The position numbers and the translations under genes were made by a program. A DNA stretch of 64,000 bases from Bauldia sp965232525 (GTDB lineage: Bacteria; Pseudomonadota; Alphaproteobacteria; Rhizobiales; Kaistiaceae): assembly GCF_965232525.1 (NCBI RefSeq), contig NZ_OZ246980.1, positions 1,302,001 through 1,366,000 on the forward strand. The letters are read 5' to 3'. The notes beneath the pieces were generated by a model. That model was given only the letters and a program-made list of their open reading frames with translations, had not been told where the DNA came from and did no database searches. Below, in pieces: positions 44,067-52,843 of this stretch (the stretch's first letter is position 1; every line of letters begins with the position of its first letter).

Positions 44067-45133
44067 GAGTCCGCATGAGCCGTCGCGACGAGGCGTCTCG
44101 CCTGGCGGTGTTCGGCGCGCCCGTTCTGGCGCTGGCGCTGACCTGTATCACCAGCTTGATCCTCTTCGCGGCCCTGGGCGTGGAGGCGGGCACGGCGCTC
44201 TACGCCCTGCTGCTGAGCCCGTTCCTCAGTTGGTACAGCTTCACCGAAGTCCTCCTGAAAATGGGGCCGCTACTGTTGATCGCCCAAGGCCTGGCGATCG
44301 GCTTCCGGGCCAACGTGTTCAACATCGGGGCGGAGGGCCAATTCGTCATCGGCGCGATCTGCGCCTCGGCCTTCCCGGTCTATTTCCCGATGGGTGATTT
44401 CCCGCTGATGCTGCCTGCGATGATCCTGGCGGGCGCGCTCGGTGGCATGGCTTATGCGGGCATCGCCGCGGGGCTGCGCACGCGGTTTGGCGCTTCGGAA
44501 ATCCTGGTCACGCTGATGCTCACCCTGATCGCGATCCAGATCCTCAACTACCTGCTCCTGGGACCATGGAAGGACCCCCGCGGGTTCAACTTCCCGCAGA
44601 CGGTGATGTTTCCCGCAGAGGCCCAGCTGCCGCGCCTGTTCGAGGGCGCGCGGACCAACATCTCGCTGTTCTTCGCCTTGGGGGGCAGCATTTTTGCCTA
44701 TCTGCTGATGGAACATCATTTCCACGGCTATCAATTACGCACGGCCGGTTTGGCCCCAAGGGCCGCAATTTACGCCGGCTTCATCGCGCCGCGCATGGTG
44801 TGGCTTGGCCTGTTGGTCGGCGGGCTCGCCGCAGGGATCGCGGGGGCCAGCGAAGTGGCCGGGCCGCTGGGGCAGTTGCAGCGCTCGGTGTCGACCGGCT
44901 ACGGCTTCGCGGCGATCATCGTGGCTTATGTGGGCGGTCTGAGGCCCTTGGGGATCATCGCGTCGAGTTTTCTGATCTCGGTCATCTATATCGGCGGCGA
45001 TAGCGCTACGGTTTCGGCCGGGTTGCCCATCGCGGCGGTCGATGTGTTCCAGGGGATGCTGTTGGTCTTCTACCTGCTGACCTTCACGCTCATCCGCTTC
45101 CGGTTTCAGTTCGAGCGGATGGCCGTCTCGTGA
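44063..45133 (+). CDS. nucleoside-type ABC transporter permease (NupP-like)
   Basis: 356 residues, BPD_transp_2 family, with about 9-10 hydrophobic helices. The coupling region and IAQGLAIGFRANVFNIGAEGQF are typical of the first permease of BMP-type systems. It overlaps both neighbours by 4 bp. Inner membrane. Confidence 0.9.
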   Translation: MRVRMSRRDEASRLAVFGAPVLALALTCITSLILFAALGVEAGTALYALLLSPFLSWYSFTEVLLKMGPLLLIAQGLAIGFRANVFNIGAEGQFVIGAICASAFPVYFPMGDFPLMLPAMILAGALGGMAYAGIAAGLRTRFGASEILVTLMLTLIAIQILNYLLLGPWKDPRGFNFPQTVMFPAEAQLPRLFEGARTNISLFFALGGSIFAYLLMEHHFHGYQLRTAGLAPRAAIYAGFIAPRMVWLGLLVGGLAAGIAGASEVAGPLGQLQRSVSTGYGFAAIIVAYVGGLRPLGIIASSFLISVIYIGGDSATVSAGLPIAAVDVFQGMLLVFYLLTFTLIRFRFQFERMAVS

Positions 45134-46017
45134 ATGCCATTGAGTTTCTGCTGGCCGGCACTCTCGCGGCCTCTTTGCCACTGCTTCTGGCGGCCCTGGG
45201 GGAGATGGTCGTCGAAAAGACCGGGCTGGTGAATCTCGGACTGGAAGGGATGATGGCCATCGGGGCCGCCATTGCCTTTATCACCGTGTACCATTCCGGC
45301 GCCCATTCGCTGGGCTTTGTCGCCGCGGCGGTCAGCGCCACCATGCTGTCGATGATCTTCGCCTTCCTGGTGGTCGTTGTCCGCGCCAATGAGGTCGCCA
45401 CCGGCCTGGCGGTTGGGGTGTTGGGGCTCGGGCTGTCGGCGTTGTTCGGGAAGTCCTATGAGAGCCTGACCGTCACCGGATTGCCGGAGCTGGGCTTGCC
45501 GGGCCTGTCGAACCTGCCGGTGGTGGGTCACACCTTGTTCACGCAAGACATCGTCGTCTGGCTGGCGATCGTGGGCACGACCGCGCTCTGGTACGTCCTG
45601 AACCGCACCAAACTGGGCCTGATCATCACCGCGGTCGGCGAAAACCCAACAGCTGCGACGGCCATCGGCTACCCGGTGACCGAGATCCGCTGCGCCGCCG
45701 TCGCCTTTGGCGGGGCGATGTGCGGGCTGGCCGGGGCCTATGCCTCGACAGTCTACACCCCGCTCTGGGCCGACGGTATGATCGCCGGGCGCGGCTGGAT
45801 CGCGCTGGCGCTTGTGGTCTTCGGCACGTGGCATACCGGCCGCGTCGCCTTTGGCGCACTGCTCTTCGGGGTTGTGTCCCTGGGCGAACTGACGGCCCAG
45901 GCCATCGGCGTCGCCATCCCCTCCCAAGCTCTGTCGAGCCTGCCCTATATCATGACCATTGTGATCCTGGTGGTGATTTCGGGGCGTCGACGCGGATCAC
46001 CGCTTCGTTATCCATGA
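45130..46017 (+). CDS. nucleoside-type ABC transporter permease (NupQ-like)
   Basis: 295 residues from GTG 45130, overlapping the preceding stop. About 8-9 membrane segments; GEMVVEKTGLVNLGLEGMMAIGAA near the N terminus is the hallmark of the second permease of these systems. It is the last gene of the island operon; after it comes AT-richer non-coding DNA and the tRNA remnant. Confidence 0.9.
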   Translation: MNAIEFLLAGTLAASLPLLLAALGEMVVEKTGLVNLGLEGMMAIGAAIAFITVYHSGAHSLGFVAAAVSATMLSMIFAFLVVVVRANEVATGLAVGVLGLGLSALFGKSYESLTVTGLPELGLPGLSNLPVVGHTLFTQDIVVWLAIVGTTALWYVLNRTKLGLIITAVGENPTAATAIGYPVTEIRCAAVAFGGAMCGLAGAYASTVYTPLWADGMIAGRGWIALALVVFGTWHTGRVAFGALLFGVVSLGELTAQAIGVAIPSQALSSLPYIMTIVILVVISGRRRGSPLRYP

Positions 46018-46401
46018 CCGGCTGCGATTACGCTGAAAAGCGAGTCACCGCGTGAACCGATGGCGGCGCTTGTTGGTAGAGGATTAGTAGGGACGGCCAT
46101 TCAAACTTCGTCCAGCCTGTTGCGAAATATTTTTAGTTTAGGCCCTTATAACTACTGTATTATTCAACGGCTGGGTCGTTCCCTCCACATCCCTCAAGAT
46201 CAGAAATCCCTAATTCGTATGATGGGGGCGTTGGTTCGTGTCCGACATGCGGCACCATTTCTCGTTTGTACATCGCCGCCGGCCAATCCGGCGCGCCGGT
46301 TCAGGTTCGAGGATTCTCTTTCTCACGCCCGCCGACCTTTTTGCCCGGGATCAGAGACCCCGCGCCAGAACGTCGTGCCCCTGTGGGAGTGGTCTCTCGA
46401 T
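46018..46401. other. non-coding junction containing the island right end
   Basis: 384 bp with no convincing gene. The stretch around 46115-46165 is strikingly AT-rich for this window. It contains the tRNA-Thr remnant at 46213-46257 and then 144 bp up to the end of the convergent fusion gene. No integrase fragment, inverted repeat or clear terminator was recognised. Confidence 0.6.
46213..46257 (+). repeat. attR-type repeat: degraded 3' half of tRNA-Thr
   Basis: A 45-nt copy of 37439-37484 with one missing A and two substitutions, still ending in ATGCGGCACCA. The D arm and 5' acceptor strand are absent, so it cannot be a functional tRNA. Same orientation as the intact tRNA, as expected for the far end of an integrated element. 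Confidence 0.85.
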
Positions 46402-49400
46402 CTAAAGGGTGACTGTCACGCTCTCGCTCGGCTCGATGGAATAGTCCTTGCCGGCGATGCGGACTGTTGCCGAACCCGGTCCGTCCGGCTCAAGACCGAC
46501 CTCGACTTCCGTCGCGGAAATCGTGAAATCGTACCAGCGGCCGCGAAACTGCTGTTTGAGACGAAGTCGCTCGATCGCTGACGGCAGGCACGGATCGATG
46601 TGGATGACATCATGGGTCAGGTCGATTCCGGCGTAGCGGTGTTCGACGATATCGACCGCGCCGGCCATAGAGCCGAGGTGAATGCCCTCGGCCGTCGTGC
46701 CGCCCTGAACGTCGTCCAGATCCGCCGTCAGGCCGTTCTTGAACAGGGACCAGCCGCGATCGGCGTCGATCGGTGCCAGCACAGCGGCATGGACGATGCT
46801 GCTCAGGGTTGAGCCGTGGGACGTGCGTTCGAGGTAGTATTCGACATTGCGGCGGACGAAGTCGTCATCGAAATCGTAACCGAGCCCTGAGAGCAGGTCG
46901 GCCAGCTGATCGGGCGGCAGCAGATAGAAGATCATGCAGACGTCGGCCTGCTTCGACAGCTTGTACCGGTTGGCGCTGTCCCCTTCGGCCTCGAGGATGC
47001 GGTCGAGCCGATGGATGTCGCCGTACTTCTCGCGGTACCCGACCCAGTCGAACTCCTGCAGATCGCCATAGCCTTCGAACTGACTGATGATCCGGTCGCC
47101 GTGGAACGGGATCGTCATCCGCCGCGCCATGTCGGCCCAGCGGTCGGTCTCGTCTTTGCGCAGGTCAAGCCGTGCCGATAGGTCGTCGACGACCGCCGCC
47201 GGTGCGTCGGCGAACCACTGAACCAAGGTCGCGAACAGCCAGACGGCCATGATGTTGGTGTAGGCATTGTTGTTGAGGCCCGGCTCGTCACGGTCCGGAT
47301 ACCCGTCGTGATACTCGTCTGGCCCCATTACGTTGTTGATGTCGAAGCGCTCGGTCGCGGGATTGAAGGTCGTCAGGCTGTCGAACAGCCGGGCGATTTC
47401 GACCATCATCTCGATGCCGTAGAGGCGCAGGAAGTCGTGATCGTGGGTCACGCGGAAATAGCGCCAGACATTGTAGGCAATCGCCAGATTGACATGGCGC
47501 TGGAGGCTGCTGTTGTCCGTGATCCAGCGGCCGGATGCCGGATTGAGGTGGACGAGTTGCGACTCCTCCTCGCCATTGCTGCCGCTTTGCCAGGGATAAA
47601 GCGCGCCGCGGAAACCGGCGTCTGCGGCAAGGCGGCGCGCGGTACCAAGCCGTCGGAAGCGGTAGAGCAGCAGGCTGCGGGTGATGTTGGGGCGCCTGCC
47701 GGTGAGCGATGGCAGGATGAACAACTCGTCCCAGAAGATGTGCCCGCGATAGGCCTCGCCGTGCAGGCCACGCGCCGGGGCGCCCGCGTCGAGGTCGATG
47801 GTGTTGCGCGACAGCGTCTGGAAGAGGTGGAAGAGGTTGACGCGCAGGGGCATCTGCTGCGTCCCGGGAGGCTCCATTTCGATGTCGACCCGCCGCCAGG
47901 TTCCCGCCCAAATCCGCCGGTGTTCGGCTTCGAGGTCACCGAACCGCGGTGCGCGCGCCACCGCCATCCGCGCCTCGGTGCCGCTTTCGGTGATCGCATG
48001 GTCGCGGGAGGTGAAGAACGCGACGACCTTTTCGACGCGGATGGTTTCACCAGCCGCCACATTGAAGGTCAGGTCGCTGGCGACGAAGCCGTCCTCGTCC
48101 ACCGGCGCCGCCGCGGCCGGAACGGATTCATCGCCCCGATACACCAGCGTGCGGGCGCATTGGGCAATCTCCACCCGCGACTGTCGCGTGCGAACTTTGA
48201 CGAAAACTAGCCCGTCGTCGGTGCGCCCCGTGTCGATCACTTCCAGATGATGTCCGTTCAGGTCGCGGTAGCGCGGTACGCCCCAGTTGGTCACGGAACC
48301 GTCGAGGCCGGAGCGGATGGTCAGCGGTCCGGTCCAGTCCCGCGGGGTGATGTCGAGACGGATCGCTGCGAGGTGCGGCTGACTGATGTGGACCAGCCGG
48401 CGGTATCTCAGATCGAAACGCCGCCGGGCGGAATCGACGACCGAGACGACGCGACTGAGGGTAGCCGTCTTGAGGTCGAGGGATTGCTGATAGTCCTGAG
48501 CGTCGACGCTCGAAGGATCGAACCAGTTTTCGTCGTCACCAACGCGAAACGTCAGCGGCAGCCAGTTCGGACAGTTGACCAGGTCCTCGTTGGTGATCGT
48601 GCGGTCGCCGATCTGCGTGTCGGCCCGATTGAAGCCGCCCGCGAGATAGGTGCCGGGATAATGAATGTCGTCGGCAACCGACTCCTCCGCGGCGCCGCGG
48701 GTGGCGAAGTAACCGTTCGACAGGGTGCACAGCGCTTCACGCAGGCCTTCGTCCTTGGCGTCGAAGTCGTCATAGGTCAGCGCCCAATTGTCGTCCGCGC
48801 CGACCGAACGCGCCGTCATCACCGCCCGAAAAAACTGACCGACCTGTTCGGTGTTGTCGAGGGCGTATTGTGCTGCGGTCGGACGTTGGGCGCCCTTGAC
48901 GACAACGCCGATTCCGGTGCCGCGAAGGGCGCGGAAAGCGTCCTCGTCGGTCAGGTCGTCGCCGATGTAGATCGGCAGGATGGTTGACGAGTGGAGGCCA
49001 AGCGCATCCAGCAGCCACAGGACCGCCTTGCCCTTGTTCCAATCAATGTCAGGCTGCAGATCGAAGACCATCTTCCCGCTGTTCACCCGCAGGTCCGGAA
49101 ATGCCGCCAGGGCCTCCTTAACGATCGCTTCGACGTTCGGGACCTCGGCCGGATTGACCAGGCGGTAGTGGACCGCCAGCGACAAGCGCTTGCGTTCAAT
49201 CAGCACGCCCTCGATTTTCTGGGTCGCTGACCGAAGGGATTGTTCGGCTTGATCAAGCACCGGAATGAACTCCGTGCCCTGTTCGACTTTTTGGCTGAAT
49301 CCACCCGGACCGGAGATGCTGAAGCCGTGGCTGCCGGCGTAGAAAGGCCGGTCGATGCCGACAAGTCCCTTGAGGTCGTCCAGGTCGCGGCCGCTGACCA

Positions 49401-50376
49401 ACGCCACAGTGAACGCATCGGCAAGCCTTTCGAGTGTTTCCCGCATGTCGGGCGAAAGAACCGCCAGCTCCGGTCGCTCGACAATCGGGGACAGCACGCC
49501 GTCATAGTCGAGGAAAAAGGCGATCTGCTTCCCGTCCGCTGCGTTCAGGATTTCGCCGACCTGATCGAGCGCAGACGAAAGGGTGTCGATCGGCACGTCT
49601 TCCGTTGGCACTTCGTCGACGGCGATCTCGGTCAGGCGGTCAACCACGATGTCGGCTCCGTTGTCCTTGAGCAACTGCTTATGATGATGCGTAGAATCGA
49701 CCCCGATGACGAGACCGAATCGTCCGTTCCGGCCGGCCTGAACGCCAGCGACGGCATCTTCCAGCACGATGGCGCGTTGTGGCGCGGTGTTGAGGCGTCG
49801 CGCCGCCTCCAGATAGGTCGCCGGGTCCGGCTTGCCCTTCAGGCCCAGATCTGCGGCCACGATCCCGTCGATCGCCACATCGAAAAGATCGGTGATGTTG
49901 GCGGCCTCGAGGATGGCCGCGCAGTTCCGGCTGGAGGTAACGATCGCAGTCGCCAGCCCGGCTCGTCTGACCTGCCGGATGAATGTGACAGACGGCGCAA
50001 AAAAGTCCGCGCCATCGCGTTCCAAGCGAGCAAGAAACAAATCGTTCTTGCGTCGGCCTAGGCCATGCACCGTGTGGGCGTCAGGGGGGTCGTCAGGCGA
50101 ACCGTAGGGAATTGTTATGCCCCGCGCGGCGAGAAAGCTGGCGATGCCGTCGAGCCGAGGCTTGCCGTCGACGTGGGCCGGGTAGTCATCCTTGATGGAG
50201 AACGGCTTGAGGTTCTCGTCAATACCGGGTGGCCGGGACGAGAAAAAACCGTCGAAGAGCGCCTTCCAGGCGGCGGCATGGACGCTGGCCGTGTCGGTGA
50301 CCACACCATCGAGATCGAAGAGCGCGGCATCGAAATCGGCTGCCCGAACGCACGGATCCCCCTTACTCGCCACCAT
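46402..50376 (-). CDS. three-domain fusion: HAD phosphoglucomutase-like / trehalose-6-phosphate phosphatase / GH65 (OtsB1 type)
   Basis: 1324 residues from ATG 50376 (run of seven G upstream; an in-frame ATG 24 codons earlier is less likely). Domain 1 (about 15-255) is beta-phosphoglucomutase-like HAD with LFDLDGVVTDTA. Domain 2 (about 280-520) is OtsB-like with FLDYDGVLSPIVERPE, GSHGF and IYIGDDLTDEDAF. Domain 3 (about 530-1310) is GH65, with RGLHGEAYRGHIFWDE and the catalytic Glu in MGPDEYH near residue 1018. Order and length match mycobacterial OtsB1 (Rv2006). A role in trehalose or maltose-type disaccharide turnover is likely; the exact reactions are unproven even in mycobacteria. Confidence 0.92.
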   Translation of the reverse strand: MVASKGDPCVRAADFDAALFDLDGVVTDTASVHAAAWKALFDGFFSSRPPGIDENLKPFSIKDDYPAHVDGKPRLDGIASFLAARGITIPYGSPDDPPDAHTVHGLGRRKNDLFLARLERDGADFFAPSVTFIRQVRRAGLATAIVTSSRNCAAILEAANITDLFDVAIDGIVAADLGLKGKPDPATYLEAARRLNTAPQRAIVLEDAVAGVQAGRNGRFGLVIGVDSTHHHKQLLKDNGADIVVDRLTEIAVDEVPTEDVPIDTLSSALDQVGEILNAADGKQIAFFLDYDGVLSPIVERPELAVLSPDMRETLERLADAFTVALVSGRDLDDLKGLVGIDRPFYAGSHGFSISGPGGFSQKVEQGTEFIPVLDQAEQSLRSATQKIEGVLIERKRLSLAVHYRLVNPAEVPNVEAIVKEALAAFPDLRVNSGKMVFDLQPDIDWNKGKAVLWLLDALGLHSSTILPIYIGDDLTDEDAFRALRGTGIGVVVKGAQRPTAAQYALDNTEQVGQFFRAVMTARSVGADDNWALTYDDFDAKDEGLREALCTLSNGYFATRGAAEESVADDIHYPGTYLAGGFNRADTQIGDRTITNEDLVNCPNWLPLTFRVGDDENWFDPSSVDAQDYQQSLDLKTATLSRVVSVVDSARRRFDLRYRRLVHISQPHLAAIRLDITPRDWTGPLTIRSGLDGSVTNWGVPRYRDLNGHHLEVIDTGRTDDGLVFVKVRTRQSRVEIAQCARTLVYRGDESVPAAAAPVDEDGFVASDLTFNVAAGETIRVEKVVAFFTSRDHAITESGTEARMAVARAPRFGDLEAEHRRIWAGTWRRVDIEMEPPGTQQMPLRVNLFHLFQTLSRNTIDLDAGAPARGLHGEAYRGHIFWDELFILPSLTGRRPNITRSLLLYRFRRLGTARRLAADAGFRGALYPWQSGSNGEEESQLVHLNPASGRWITDNSSLQRHVNLAIAYNVWRYFRVTHDHDFLRLYGIEMMVEIARLFDSLTTFNPATERFDINNVMGPDEYHDGYPDRDEPGLNNNAYTNIMAVWLFATLVQWFADAPAAVVDDLSARLDLRKDETDRWADMARRMTIPFHGDRIISQFEGYGDLQEFDWVGYREKYGDIHRLDRILEAEGDSANRYKLSKQADVCMIFYLLPPDQLADLLSGLGYDFDDDFVRRNVEYYLERTSHGSTLSSIVHAAVLAPIDADRGWSLFKNGLTADLDDVQGGTTAEGIHLGSMAGAVDIVEHRYAGIDLTHDVIHIDPCLPSAIERLRLKQQFRGRWYDFTISATEVEVGLEPDGPGSATVRIAGKDYSIEPSESVTVTL

Positions 50377-50549
50377 TCCCCCCCTTCGCTCCAAAGCTGC
50401 GCGAGAATGCAGGTTCCTTTCGGACCTGCCGTTGATCGAAAACAACAAGCAGCCTGCTCCGCGCGGATGCCAACGATGTCAGTTTATCCGGATTGCGTTT
50501 GAAATCGATGACACGCCAGAGGATCAGATGGCTGAGATGGTTCGCCGAC

Positions 50550-50708
50550 TCAGGCCGGGCGGTTGAGACTTTGCCAGGCGGCGGGTGTCGCGCCGGTCCG
50601 GCGCTTGACGGCGCGGCCGAATGCAGTCTCGGATCCGTAGCCGGTCGCCTCGGCGATATCTGCGATCGCGGCTTTGTCGTCGCCAAGCATCTGCTTGGCG
50701 AGCCGCAT
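50550..50708 (-). pseudogene. C-terminal remnant of an AraC-family regulator
   Basis: About 52 residues read RMRLAKQMLGDDK...ADIAEATGYGSETAFGRAVKRRTGATPAAW, the second helix-turn-helix of AraC proteins, ending in a stop. Upstream the similarity breaks off and no first helix-turn-helix or effector domain is found in any frame, so this is a truncated gene. Confidence 0.65.
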
Positions 50709-50779
50709 CCTGTGCCCCGATCGCCTGACCGGTCCGCAGCCGTGGGAGCGGCTCACCCCGACCCGCTAACCTCAAGCGC

Positions 50780-51022
50780 TTGTTTGTCGATGGGGGTGCG
50801 GTTGAACCAGACGTGCACATTGTGCCCGACAGCCAACCACTGATTGGCCCTGAGGATTGGTGGACCATCGCGATGGGATCGGGATTTCGGGGCGAGATCG
50901 ACCGGCTCACACCGAGCGAACGGGACTCCGTCAGGCGGTGCGTCGAGGGACGCCTAACCGCCGAGGGTATCACCAGCGTGGATGCAAGCGCCCTTTACGC
51001 TGTGGCGCGAAAGCCAGGCTAG
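50780..51022 (+). pseudogene. 3' remnant of a SAM-dependent methyltransferase
   Basis: 80 residues with WWTIAMGSGFRGEIDRLTP ... GITSVDASALYAVARKPG, the usual C-terminal end of a class I methyltransferase acting on small molecules. The SAM-binding motifs are missing upstream, where the AraC remnant on the opposite strand lies instead. Probably a broken gene; expression as a small protein cannot be excluded. Confidence 0.5.
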
Positions 51023-51119
51023 GGGCCAGCAACGTTCGGCCCAATCGGCAGGGCCTCCGAGTCGTAGGCGAAAACGTAGAAGATTGTGACCAAAGCCGGT
51101 TCGACCTACTGTCCGGTTG

Positions 51120-52100
51120 ATGAACGACGCCTCCGCGCCCTCCACCATTGTCTTCCTCGATCGCGAGACGTTGCCACCGGAGACCCGGTTGCGCGTGCCG
51201 TCGTTTCCGCATCGTCTGGTGGCTCACCAGCGAAGCGCGCCGAACGAGGTCGCGGCGCGAATCGCGGATGCCAACATCGCCATCACCAACAAGGCGCCGA
51301 TCGACGCCGAGGCGATTCAGCTGGCGTCGAACCTGAAGTTCATTGCGGTGTGCGCGACCGGCACCGACATGGTCGACCTCGGGGCGTGCGCCCGGCGCGG
51401 GGTCACGGTTTCCAACGTCCGCGACTACGCCGGCACGACGGTCCCGGAGCACGTTTTCGCGCTGATTTTCGCATTGCGGCGGAGTCTGCTCGCCTATCGC
51501 GATTCTGTTCGCGACGGCCGCTGGCAGACATCAAGCCAGTTTTGCTTCCTTGATCATCCGATCAGCGATCTGCGAGGCTCGAAAATCGGAATCATCGGCA
51601 CCGGCGCGCTGGGCCGCGCCGTTAGCAGGATCGCGGAGGCGTTCGGCATGTTGGTGCTCAACGCCGCGCGAAAGGGGGCGGATCCGGAGCCCGACAGGCC
51701 CGCGTTCGGCGATGTCCTCCGACAAAGCGACATTCTCACCCTGCACGTGCCGCTGACCCCAGAGACCCGCGGCCTGATTGGCCGGGAGGAGTTCGCGCTG
51801 ATGGCGCGCCGGCCGATTCTGATCAACACGGCCAGAGGCGGTCTCGTCGACGAACGCGCCCTTGGCGAAGCACTTGCGTCGGGGCGGATTTCCGGCGCCG
51901 GCTTTGACGTTGCGACCGAGGAACCCCCGACGGCCGATCACCCGCTGATGGCCTTGCTCGAGTATCCCAATTTCATCCTCACACCGCATGTCGCCTGGGC
52001 CAGTGGAGGCGCAATTCAGGCTTTGGCCGACCAGACCATCGCGAACATCGAGGCCTACTGGGCTGGGACGCCCCGCAACGTGGTTGTCGGCGGCTCCTAG
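51120..52100 (+). CDS. D-2-hydroxyacid dehydrogenase (glycerate dehydrogenase-like)
   Basis: 326 residues from ATG 51120. The NAD-binding motif GIIGTGALGRAV sits near residue 157. The catalytic set is Arg in NTARGGLVDE, Glu in DVATEEPP and His in TPHVAWAS. It likely reduces hydroxypyruvate or glyoxylate, or oxidises D-glycerate; exact substrate unknown. It is single, with about 140 bp to the next gene. A functional link to the glycerate kinase at 2.4 kb is possible. Confidence 0.9.
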   Translation: MNDASAPSTIVFLDRETLPPETRLRVPSFPHRLVAHQRSAPNEVAARIADANIAITNKAPIDAEAIQLASNLKFIAVCATGTDMVDLGACARRGVTVSNVRDYAGTTVPEHVFALIFALRRSLLAYRDSVRDGRWQTSSQFCFLDHPISDLRGSKIGIIGTGALGRAVSRIAEAFGMLVLNAARKGADPEPDRPAFGDVLRQSDILTLHVPLTPETRGLIGREEFALMARRPILINTARGGLVDERALGEALASGRISGAGFDVATEEPPTADHPLMALLEYPNFILTPHVAWASGGAIQALADQTIANIEAYWAGTPRNVVVGGS

Positions 52101-52239
52101 AGGCGGCAGAACCGCCGAAAAAACGCCGGGACGACCGTCATTTCCGGTGCAAACGGCATTTTTCCTTGCCTAATGGCGTTCACATAAGCCAAGTCGTGCG
52201 CCGAGCGTGCAATGGATATTCACTGACCAAGGGAATGGC

Positions 52240-52737
52240 ATGGAGGCTTTCAACACACGCGGCATTCTCGCAAGAGTGCCACTTTTTGCTGAGTCGCTGG
52301 ACTCGCGGCAACTCGATTACCTTGCGACCCAGTGTAAGCCGGTCGTCTACCCCAACGGCGCAGTGGTCATGGCGGAAGGTGATTTCGGTGACGCCATGTA
52401 TGTCATTGTCGACGGGACGGTGCGGGTTACCTTCCAGGATCGCCACGGCGGCGAGCAAAGGGTGGCACAACTCGGTGCCGGGGATGTTGTCGGAGAGATG
52501 TCCTTGCTGACCGGGATGCGCCGGACGGCGACGGCGACCACAAAGGGTGAAGTGGCCGCGCTCGAAATCGGCAAGGTAACCTTCGAGGAAATGTTTGCCC
52601 GACGGCCGGAACTCATCGATCGGTTCAGTGCGGTTCTGGCCGGGCGCCAGGCGGAACTCGACCGCATCGCCGCCGGTGCCGATGCGAGTGCCGAGGCCAT
52701 CGGGGCTCGTATTCGTCGCTTCTTTGGTAGACTCTAG
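52240..52737 (+). CDS. cyclic-nucleotide-binding domain protein
   Basis: 165 residues from ATG 52240 (GGGA 5 bases upstream; an ATG at 52211 is out of frame, and a start at 52207 would add 11 residues). The cNMP-binding beta barrel covers about 15-130 with MAEGDFGDAMYVIVDGTVRV and the phosphate-binding cassette GDVVGEMSLLTGMRRTATATT (G-E-x-[SA]-L...R-x-A). No helix-turn-helix follows, so it is not a CRP-type regulator; the C terminus is a basic helix (ARIRRFFGRL). It lies just before a CHASE2-cyclase gene on the same strand. Confidence 0.88.
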   Translation: MEAFNTRGILARVPLFAESLDSRQLDYLATQCKPVVYPNGAVVMAEGDFGDAMYVIVDGTVRVTFQDRHGGEQRVAQLGAGDVVGEMSLLTGMRRTATATTKGEVAALEIGKVTFEEMFARRPELIDRFSAVLAGRQAELDRIAAGADASAEAIGARIRRFFGRL

Positions 52738-52843
52738 CCCCACGACGGTTGGGTCGGCGGGCGGTTCCTCGTCTTGACGAGCGCCGTGCGTCACACGTTG
52801 CAACGCGCGTCGATAAACTGAGCCCGATCGTACAAAGCGGGGG

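Larger units (their letters stand above)
37485..46257. mobile_element. tRNA-Thr genomic island carrying a methylpurine-type oxygenase, deaminase and ABC operon
   Basis: About 8.8 kb bounded by tRNA-Thr and the degraded copy of its 3' end. The cargo is one operon (38054-46017) plus a small acylphosphatase-like gene. The flanks at 37900-38050 and 46018-46212 are clearly AT-richer than the surroundings. No integrase, excisionase or transposase gene is seen, so the element is probably an immobile remnant. Bounds are inferred from the repeats; the acylphosphatase-like gene could be host DNA if the real left edge lies further right. Confidence 0.7.

Noticed and set aside
46213..46257. Second tRNA-Thr gene
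   Set aside because: Only the 3' half is present; there is no D arm or 5' acceptor strand, so it is an integration remnant.
52102..52122. Terminator after the hydroxyacid dehydrogenase (GGCGG...CCGCC then A run)
   Set aside because: The stem is only 5 bp, and the run is A on the coding strand, so it does not form a U tract for this gene.
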